From contig LSRY02000015.1 in assembly GCA_001643675.2 (NCBI GenBank), forward strand, positions 1,008,001 to 1,072,000: DNA of 64,000 nucleotides, read 5' to 3'. The position numbers and the translations under genes are program-made. The DNA comes from Monocercomonoides exilis. Its lineage: Eukaryota; Preaxostyla; Oxymonadida; Polymastigidae. The notes under the pieces were generated by a model. The model had not been told where the DNA came from. It saw only the letters and a list, made by a program, of their open reading frames with translations, and ran no database searches. Positions 55,609 through 64,000 of the stretch are shown piece by piece. Positions within the stretch are counted from its first letter, which is position 1. Every line of letters begins with the position of its first letter.

Positions 55609-58510
55609 TTAAAAATCTTCTTCCATTGACATTGAATTCAGCATGCCTTCATTTCCCATTTCCGTTATTTCAACATTGATGCTTTTATTAGTGAAATTGC
55701 TATCAAGCGTCATTGAAAAACTATTTTCCTGATTCACATGACTTTGATAATTATTTGATAAAGAATTTTCACAAAAAGTATTACAAAAATTCGAATTTAA
55801 GAAACACACCTTTGACATTCCTGCGTATCTTTCATATGTATTTATTTGATTCACACAACTATCATTTTCAGTATTATCATTGTCAATACAAGTTTTTTCG
55901 CTGTTAAAAAAAATTCAATATTTTCAACCTATTATCAATTCCTTTTCGAACATTTTTTCCAAATCTTCCTTTTTTTGTGTCTTCTTTTTCTTTCTCTTTA
56001 TTTCTATTATCGTCAAATAATTTTCTTTTTTCATTGTCTTTTCTCATATTTATTTTGTAAGTTATTTCAATCATGCCTGCATTCAAATTGCTGCTTAATG
56101 GTGATCCCATCAATTTTCCATTATTTTTCCTGATAATTAAAAAACTTTTCATGTTTTTAACAACAAGCTCACCCCAGCTAATTTCCGGTAACTCTTGAAG
56201 CCTGATGAATAGTAACATACACAATAAATAAAGAAAGAAATGAAGAAAGAAAGAGAAAGAAAAAGAAAGAGAAATAAATGAAGAGAGAAATAAAAACTGA
56301 GAGAAATAAAAATTGAAATAAATAAAAAGAATAAAATTTTTAGACACACAGTAAAAAATAAAGTTTTGTTTGTGTTTTTTTCGTTTTCAAAAATTCTGTC
56401 GAAGCAGATGACGATGAATTAGAAGATGCAGATGCTAATTCAGATATGATATTATTTGAAATATAAATTGAAGAATTATTATTTACATTAATTAAATATG
56501 AATAACAATTAAAACAGAAAAAATCAATCAAATCAAAAATATTGTTTATTATTTTAATATCCAAATTATTATTAATTAAATTCGTTAAAAAACCAAATTC
56601 ACTGTCGTAGTCGTTTTTGCCATGGTGTTCAGCAAAAAATGAAAGTGAACAATGTTTATTTTTTAAAAGAAAAGAATTATCAGAAAATAATAAATATCAA
56701 ATTCTTGAATTACTAAAATGCGGTCCATTGTCGCAAAAAACGAAAAGAATCAACATTAATAAAAATATCAAATTATAATAATTAATAAATACATTCACAA
56801 ACAAAACGATAATCGTATGATAATATTTCAGAAAAATAATTAGAACAACACTTTTTTTAAATACCAAAATTATCAACATAAAAAACAACAAAACACAAAT
56901 GAGAAATTTGTTTCTTGGAAAAAAAGCTCCTCCCAGTTTCATAATTTGAAATGGACACCCATCAGTTTTCCTTAAAATCCATAAGGATTATTTCTTCGTT
57001 TTTTTTCAATTAATTTTTCATAATATGAAAAAACTCTCTCTGTTAAGTTGCCATTTTCTTGTGTTCTTTAATCAACTGCATTTCTTTATTTTCATTCTCT
57101 CTCAATTTTTTCCCGTTTCTTTTTTATTCTCTCTCTTTATTTTCTAAATATTCTCCTTTCATACACACCTCGCAAAGATCTTTTCTTTTCTTTGCTTTTT
57201 CAATATTTCTCTTTTTCTAACATAATGAAGAATATGATATTTTTTGCTTCAATTTCTTTTTTCATATCATCATAAAGTTGCTTTTTCGTTTTTTCAATTA
57301 TTCTTTTTTTATTTTCTGAAAATTGCTTTTTCTTTTCATATCCTTTCATTTCTTTTTTACAAGTTTTTTCGTTATTTTCAAGACGATTTTATTGATGATG
57401 GCTGATGATTTGATGAATAGAGTCATTATTTTCAATATTATCTTTATTTTTGTCAAATATTTTTTCTTTTATCTTTTTTTTCAACAAATAATTCGTTTCA
57501 ATTATCGAAGAAGAATTTAATTGTTGGTCTGTCTCATGTGATGTGTAAATTTCTTCAATATTTTGATTGATGTGGTTGTGTGTGATGTTTGGCATAAGCG
57601 AAGTTGTCAAGCATGTGAGATCTGCATCAACTGCTCAATCAACACAAGCAGGGCTTTCTGCCAAATGATTAAATGAAGTCTGAGGATCGATGGAAGTTGA
57701 TAGTGCTTTTTCTCTTTTTGCCAAGAATGTTTTTAATAAAAGTGAAAATTTTTTAAACATATGTTAATAAATATTTTATTGAATTATTTCACAATGTTAT
57801 TGACATATATGCATAATGATAAAAAACTGAATGCGTTTATTCCTTCTTCTTCTGTTCTTGCAACTTGATGAACTGTGGCACAACAGCCAGCTTTCAATAC
57901 TTTCATGTTGTTCATCTGCTTTTTGAAGAGAAACATTTTCTTAATCAAACATTTGTTTCAAGTCATCTTTTGGCAAAAAAAAAACTTTGCATGCCTTTTT
58001 TGCTGAAGCTTTCCTTATGGTTTTGTTGGATATCAGGGAAGATTTGTTGTTTGCTTTTCTCGCGAGAGTTTTAATACTCCCCGCGAGTCAGGACGAAGCC
58101 GTGGCTTGTCAGTTCGCCAAAAGAAAAATCCAAAGAAAGTGATCCCAATTAGCTGATTTTCTCTTTGCAATTCCAAGAGTTGTGCCGCACAGCTAACTTT
58201 TTAAGAGTGCTTTGGATTTTCTCTAAATTTAAAATCAATTCATTGGAATATACATAAATATTAATAGAAAAAAATAAAAGAAAGAAATAAAAATTAAAAA
58301 CAAACAGTGAAAATACTTTGAAAGAAAGCTTCAGCAGCTTCCCGGAATGGTTCACCTTTATTGTGATGCAGCAGGAAGTGCATTAAACACCCTTCCGGGT
58401 TTTCCGGTGATAACGAATTCAAAAATTCAGATTTTTTTGGTTCCATACCGACTCTTTGTCGCACGGGAACTGGAAAAATACCAAAAGTTATCTTCTTTAT
58501 CATTCATTCA
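55609..58510 (-). pseudogene. Intron-containing transposase 'DFKEN' family, copy B
   Basis: Pieces occur in order on the minus strand. At 58,320-58,503 is SPENPEGCLMHFLLHHNKGE, aligning with copy A. At about 57,860-58,140 are broken frames with KADEQHESIESWLLCHSSSS. At 57,389-57,720 is an N-rich stretch, then KKRIIEKTKKQLYDDMKKEI. At 56,697-56,942 are KLGGAFF and FVFCDNGPHFSNSRI; near 56,600 is FFAEHHGKN; at 56,340-56,564 is KIINNIFDLIDFFCFNCYSY. At 55,904-56,210 is LPEISWGELVVKNMKSFLII, then KKGRFGKNVRKGIDNRLKIL. At 55,609-55,854 is the C-terminus. A CT-rich intron-like tract ending in CAG lies at about 56,205-56,345. Many stops show it is dead. It is more decayed than copy A in the core but better at the C-terminus. 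Confidence 0.6.
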
Positions 58511-58745
58511 ACTGATAAAGGGAAAACTGATTAAATGAAAAGTTCTCAAAAACAGAAGTTTGATATGAACTTCTTTAATTAATAAAAAATTTGATGTGAA
58601 GATTGTTTTTTTTACACTTCATTGAGAATTGAAGGATTTGAAAATGCGTTGTTGGAAAAAAGATGTGATGAAGAAAATGCAAACATTGAAAAACTGAAAG
58701 AATGGATTTGACGAGCAAATGGCATGCATATTTTCAAACAAACCG

Positions 58746-58819
<74 letters not shown>

Positions 58820-58930
58820 GAAAATACAACGTATTAACCCATGTATCAAAATGAAATGAAAATTGAAGAGAAGAGGAAAGACATTTTTCTGTGTAAGCGT
58901 GGAGAGGAATTCGTTAAAAAAATGAATTTG
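58511..58930. other. AT-rich DNA with the longest homopolymer
   Basis: The main content is a run of 72 A at 58,746-58,817. The rest has no recognisable gene. Confidence 0.6.
58746..58817. repeat. A homopolymer, 72 bp
   Basis: An uninterrupted A run, the longest in the window. Its true length is likely to vary or be misjudged in sequencing. Confidence 0.85.
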
Positions 58931-61900
58931 AATTGAATTTAGGTAAAAAATCAGGAGAATGAAGACGAAGAAACAGAAAGCGACGCTTTGGTGACATCCG
59001 CAAATGAGTGTTGATTCATGTCAATTTTCATCAAAGTCGGAACAGAAAAAGCAGTTTCTTCTTATTCCAATACTGAAGAAGAGAGAAAAGATGGAAAGGC
59101 AGAAATGCATGCCAACAGTATCAGTACCTGCATCGGAGAAGGAAGAATGTATTTGAGAGGCAACTGGATGAAAAGCTAGTGATTAAATAATCGATATCTA
59201 CTGGAACTTCTTTAACTTCTCCATTTGTTGGATCGACTAAAACAGATGTTTGTTATGTTGTTTTTTTGTTGTTCTCTTCGCTTTTGTATTGAACGGGTGA
59301 AGATGAACTGCATATACAAATTCTGCTGGTGGTTTGTCATCTTCGACAGGATCGATGCGTGATGACTTTTCATCACGTAATCCATATTCGGAATAGCTTA
59401 TCTACCTGCAGCAGTCAATACAAAAGCAGGAGACATTGAATGTAATTTCATGTGCAGACCATCCAGTTCACCCTGAACTGTCATCGGTGCATCAAATACC
59501 ATTGCAGAAAGAGAATAACTGTGTTTCAAGGAGAGAGAAATAACTTGTTGATTGAAAGAATTGGAGAGAAATAGGAGATAGATGAAAAAGGTTTCATTTC
59601 CGGGAGCTAGAAATGTTGGGAAAGGGAATCAATGAACATGAGCATTGATTTGAATAACACAAAATATGAAGACGGAGATGTGCACGCGAAAGGAGTGTCC
59701 GAAGAAGATATTTAATGAAAAAAAAAACAGAAAAAGAAAAAGAAAAATAGGAGAAAATGGAGAAAGATGATGAAAAAGATGAGAAATATAGAGAACAATC
59801 GTAGAAAGCAGAAAAAGATGCGGAATACGAAATGTTTTAATAACATTCGTATGAAATACCAAGCTGCCTTAATTCTATATTTTGTTGTCCTGTTTTGTCT
59901 CCTCTCTTCTTTCACTTTCATCTTAGACTTCTTTCAAAAGGCTTATTCTGCAATTTGCTTCAATAGATGCTGCTGAAAAGGAAAATGAGATGATGAATGA
60001 AGCAGGAATATTATCTGAGTTTCCTTATTGCCTTTTCTCTATTTTTCTCTCGGTGGTGTAATAATTATTTTTGGAACTCATATTATGCTTCTCCCTTTTC
60101 GTATTGCTTCCTTCATCACCTCGAAAAATAAGCCAACAGAACATGTGCGAAATGTGAGAGAAACTTCGAAACAGCATCTTTAATGAAGAGGAGAAATTTT
60201 ATTGTGAGTGCAGAAGAGAAGGAAGAGAAGGAGGTGGAGAAGGAGGAGGAGAAGAAGAAGGAAAAGAAGGTGAAGAAGAAGGAGGAGGAGGAGGAAAAGA
60301 AGGAAGAGGAAGAGGAAGATGAATAGGTAAAATGTTAAAATGATGATTGAGGAGAAGGTGAAGAAGCAGAAAAAAGCAAAGAAGAATGAGAAGACGAGGA
60401 AAAATGTTAAAATGATGAAGAATGAGATAAATAATTCGACATTTGTGTTGAAGATGATGAAGGCTGCCTGGGACTTGAAGAAGTTTGCGAATCAAACGAA
60501 CGAGAGGCAGACGAAATAGATTGCATTGATTTGCTTTCTATTTGAGATAGCCCGCTTTTCTTTTCCGTCTCAAACGAAATAGCCGCTTTGCTAATCTCTC
60601 TGGCCACACCCTCCTTCTTCTTCGGGTTGATCATCTTGATTTCCGTACTTCTTCTCCATCTTCATCGGAATGCAGGCAAGACGCGGGTTCTCTTCAATTA
60701 CATTATCTGTGCTTCTTCCGAGAGCTCCTCTGCGCCTTTTCGGCTATCCTGAAGTGAGTCTCGGTGTATTTATCTAGATCAGACGCCTCTCAATCACAGC
60801 AGCACCTCTCCATTCTGCTCCAGCACCTCTTCTTCTTCTTCACATCGCTGCTTGATCTTCTGCCTGCCGAGCAGAAGAAAGCCATCCAATTCGTCCCTCT
60901 GTTCCTCTTCCTCGCGATATCTGCTTTCTGTCTCCTGTTTGCTCTTGGCTGCTACTCCTTGCCAATTACCCTCAGCGCTGCCAGGACTTTCTTTCTCCTT
61001 CTCTGTCAAAGCAGTCGGGAATGTGGACATATGCAGTGAAGTCGCTGTATTCTCTTGCTCCTCTGGATGGTAACAGTGCTTGCCAGGATGAGCTGCCTCC
61101 GGTTCCGCGTGAAGAAGCATTAGCATTGTTGACTTCTCTCATTTCTTGTCTGTATAATTCACCATCTCCGTCTGCGTCCTCTTTTTTCTCCATTCTTATG
61201 ATTTTGAAAGGAACAAAACCGACTCCTCTTTTTGCATCGGATTCATCCTTTTCCACAACTTCGCTTCCATCTATTCCAATTTCACCAGAAGATGCATTAA
61301 ACACGATCATTTCGCAGTCATTTTGTGATGTTCTTCTTTCTTCAACAAAAGCACCCAGCAACTTTGCTTCCCTTTGTTCTCTCGCTTTGTTTTGTTTTTG
61401 TTCCATTCATCCCGATGTTGCTGAGCATAAGTCATATCTTTTGCTTTTGGAGAAGCATTTGACACAGATTTGGGTTGGCTGGCTGCTCCTCAAGTCAGAA
61501 GAGTTGCTGTGCACACAAAATAGAGAGATGAATGAAAAGTGGATGGAGGCGTATTTATCTATTGTGACATGCACAGTTCTACAAGCATCTTCATCATCAT
61601 CACCTTTTCCTTTTTCTCTTCCTTCTCCTCTTTCTCCTCTTTCTTCTTCTTCCGAAAAGATATCTTCCCCACTGCAAACAGCACAAGTCCATTCAACACT
61701 ATGAGACATCCAAGTGAAATTAGCAGCTATATTATTTTGTCGTTTTTCTTATCTGTTAAATGGAGCGAGACATCCTCCACAAACACATCTAATGGTTGCG
61801 CTGAACTAGTATGTGAAGAACAAGTGCATTCTGCAAAGGCAGATATCTCAGAGAGAGTGAAGACAGGGAGAAATAAGAGAAGAAACAGGGGAGCAGAAGT

Positions 61901-62610
61901 GTGCTTGAAGAGAAGAGACATAAGCGAAGTGGCAGATGATGCTGGTGGTTTCAGTGTTGCAGTGGGAGAGGGTGGATAAATGAATTAGGAGATGTGTTGG
62001 CTTTGATGATAAAAATGTTTATGATGATGATGAAAATGAAAATGAATAAAAACATTTTGAGTATTGAATGAAGTTGTGAATCTATTTCTTTTTTCAAAAT
62101 AATTGTTAAAAAAAAACATTAAAAAATAACAGACTTTTTTGTTAAAACCTAAATTTCATAATTTTCACCACCTTGATATCTTTTATTTCATCCTTCAAAA
62201 GCCCTATCTCATTCCATGCATTTGCGCACTTCACCTTTCCCTCAGCCGAAGAGTGCATCAGAAGCACTTTCCATTTTTCTGTCGAGCCAGTCGTTCTTCG
62301 CCTCCACAACAGCACGCAAGCCATGCAAGGAAATACCAATGCCTTCCAACACAATCATCAAAAAGCAGGCATCTTTTGTGCAGAACCGTATGGATAAAGA
62401 AGAGATGCCTGAAATTGAGACAAGGATGAAGAAGACGATGGAAAATACAGACCACTCGATGAAAATAAACAAAAGTGAACAACTAACACGGAAGATAGAA
62501 GAGAGGGATGGATGTGTTTGAAAGGAGTGAAAAGAATAGGAGATAGAGGAAGAGGGAAAAAAAAAAGATAATGATAAAGAAAGAAAGGAAGCTATTTTCA
62601 AACAGATAGT
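58931..62610 (+). pseudogene. Decayed large membrane-protein gene, right copy
   Basis: Plus-strand coding character mirrors the left copy. It begins with broken charged frames at 58,940-59,700. At 59,767-59,976 is a Lys/Arg-rich stretch followed by a membrane segment (YQAALILYFVVLFCLLSSFT). Near 60,050 is a second segment (GVIIIFGTHIMLLPFRIASF). A Glu/Lys repeat linker runs from 60,190 to 60,330. After this it enters the near-identical arm: 60,764-61,039 with AIQFVPLFLFLAISAFCLLF, the 227-codon frame 61,021-61,704, and the 146-codon frame 61,539-61,979. A basic linker followed by a membrane segment resembles the TmcB-like layout. The frames are broken at the same positions as the left copy within the arm. 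Confidence 0.5.
60190..60330. repeat. AGA/GGA-rich simple repeat
   Basis: Purine-rich tandem GAAGGA/GAAGAA units that read as Glu/Lys on the plus strand. It corresponds to the charged linker at 18,359-18,598 of the left copy. Confidence 0.7.
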
Positions 62611-63334
62611 GATTATTCTTTTTCTTTTAATTATATTTCTTGAAAATTTTGAATATTCAATAAATACTCATATTATCGTGTCTTCATCAAATTTTCAGTT
62701 TGAGAAAGTTATTTTTCAATTTTCAATGTCAGTTATTTGACGAAAATACTAACGATTATGATTAAATCTCTATCTGCAGCATAGACAATTCAGTGAAACG
62801 TCAAGACCTGTTCAAATAATATTAGAATTTAAGCAATATTCAAATCACACCTTTCATGAATATTCTCCTGATATTTCTTTAAAAAACACGTTTGTTTTCA
62901 AAAATGAAAATAAATTATTATTATGGATTTCGAAGTAAATATTTTTTTGCATAATAATGTCATATGCATTGTGATATGTGTGCAGAATAAGTTTGGAACA
63001 AAACATGGTTTTTTTCAAAAATGAAAAAATTTTGCCCCATATGATGTTGTCCATATTTCTTTGCAAAAATTATTCAAATGGGAAATTTTAAATGAATAAT
63101 CAAAAAATTAACGTGAAACTGAATGTTTTTTTATTTAAACGGTTTGAACCATGATCAAATATATGATAAGCTACAATTTGTTGCAATTTGGAACTTCCTG
63201 ATATCCGAACAATTCGTTCCTGGAATTCAAAAATTCTTCTAAGAATATCAACAGATATGATTTTTCAAGTGTTAGTTAGTTGGATAAGGCGATTGCAATT
63301 TATAATGACTCATTATGGTGAGTATTTTTGTGAT
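60505..63334 (-). repeat. Right arm of the large inverted duplication
   Basis: Reverse complement of 15,380-18,205. The near-identical core is about 60,615-62,687. Outside it, 62,688-63,334 matches 15,380-16,018 with many substitutions and one replaced segment, and 60,505-60,614 matches the left arm only moderately. Confidence 0.92.
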
Positions 63335-63617
63335 GAGATTATCCTTTAAAGAGTTATTCATGTTAAAAATTGCGCAGAAATTAATTTGAAGCAATGTGCG
63401 ACCTGATATTGTTTGCTTTTCATCTTGTTTATCAAATAATTTCGTGGGTATTTTCGTTTTTTCGATATTTATCGAATGATGCAGTATGAGACAAATTAAA
63501 GGTGCAAAACCAATAAGAAGTTGATGAATATGAGATTTATACTGAAATGAAGACTGATATTATTGCAAATAATGAAAAAAAGAAAACGGAACTTTTTCGC
63601 AACTCAGAAGAACGATA
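63335..63617. other. AT-rich spacer
   Basis: Nothing recognised. Confidence 0.5.
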
Positions 63618-63858
63618 TGGGTAATATTTTTTGAAAAGTCGCAAACGTTTAATTTTCTTATAAATCAAAAATTCCATATTATGCTCAGATTTTTGTTAAC
63701 ATGCAACAAACTTCTCTAATATGGAATCTATTTCTGGATAATGCTATTTCACCCATTTTGAAGAAAATTCGTGAGTGGAAACAGAAATTTGATCGAAATA
63801 AAAAAAAATTGATTTATTCGAAAATAAAACGTTTGCGACTTTTCAAAAAGAATCACCA
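63618..63858. mobile_element. MITE family A, copy 4 (second subfamily)
   Basis: A 241-bp inverted-repeat element. The left arm is TGGGTAATATTTTTTGAAAA then GTCGCAAACGTTTAATTTTC; the right arm ends CGACTTTTCAAAAAGAATCA. TA precedes the left end; the right-hand TA is not clean. The middle (TGGAATCTATTTCTGGATAA) matches the copy at 35,102-35,335. The last 140 bp of the window after it show nothing. Confidence 0.75.
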
Positions 63859-64000
63859 ATATGTGCATTGATTGTAAATTTATTTAAGCTTTCTTCCAAT
63901 ATTTGACAATAAATTTTCTAATTCATCTTTTTTGAAATGAACATCAGTTCGCTATGTTGCGAAAACTTCATTTTTATGAGAACTTTATTTTGCTGAATCA

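Noticed and set aside
61021-61704. The 227-codon frame, present in both duplicated arms, as an intact gene
   Set aside because: It lacks a convincing start context, is bordered by further frames of the same relic in other phases, and its conservation between arms is explained by the duplication itself.

Overview
The window is eukaryotic, AT-rich protist DNA. Long homopolymer runs (up to 72 A), standard stop codons, short GT...AG introns inside transposase genes, a 1,917-codon intron-free gene for a multi-pass membrane protein of the TmcB-like ('tiny macrocysts') type, and relics of a Cys/Gly beta-helix repeat surface protein all point to a metamonad. The TmcB-like gene recalls trichomonads; the beta-helix relic and the introns recall oxymonads. 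I cannot decide between these from sequence alone. I saw no tRNA, rRNA or CRISPR.

The only large intact host gene is the TmcB-like gene on the minus strand at 49.3-55.1 kb. Nearly everything else is mobile DNA or decayed coding sequence. Pogo/Tigger-like DDE transposons lie at 5.37-7.71 kb (nearly intact, probably encoding a complete transposase across one intron), at 47.01-49.05 kb (complete ends, frameshifted) and as relics at 1.7-3.8 and 11.8-13.2 kb. A cluster of four Merlin-type (ISXO2-like) transposase copies or relics lies at 34.6-38.9 kb. Two intron-containing copies of a third transposase family (DFKEN / CDNGPHF / FFAEHHGKN motifs) lie at 24.2-28.3 kb (plus) and 55.4-58.5 kb (minus). 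At least six non-autonomous inverted-repeat families are scattered between them.

The largest structure is an inverted duplication. About 2.07 kb at 16.02-18.09 kb is almost identical to 60.62-62.69 kb on the opposite strand, with clearly more diverged homology on both sides. Each copy lies in a decayed gene for a large membrane protein (minus strand at 16.1-23.8 kb; plus strand at 58.9-62.6 kb). The left copy is interrupted by a 3,337-bp element with perfectly spaced 219-bp inverted ends and an 8-bp target duplication, and this element itself carries gene-like fragments.

Further decayed GC-richer gene pieces lie at 9.7-10.7, 13.4-14.1, 28.7-33.2, 40.7-41.9, 42.1-43.1 and 43.9-45.9 kb, separated by AT-rich DNA. 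The region looks like a transposon-rich gene graveyard around one live TmcB-like gene. Shared termini suggest that pogo transposases may move several of the short inverted-repeat elements.
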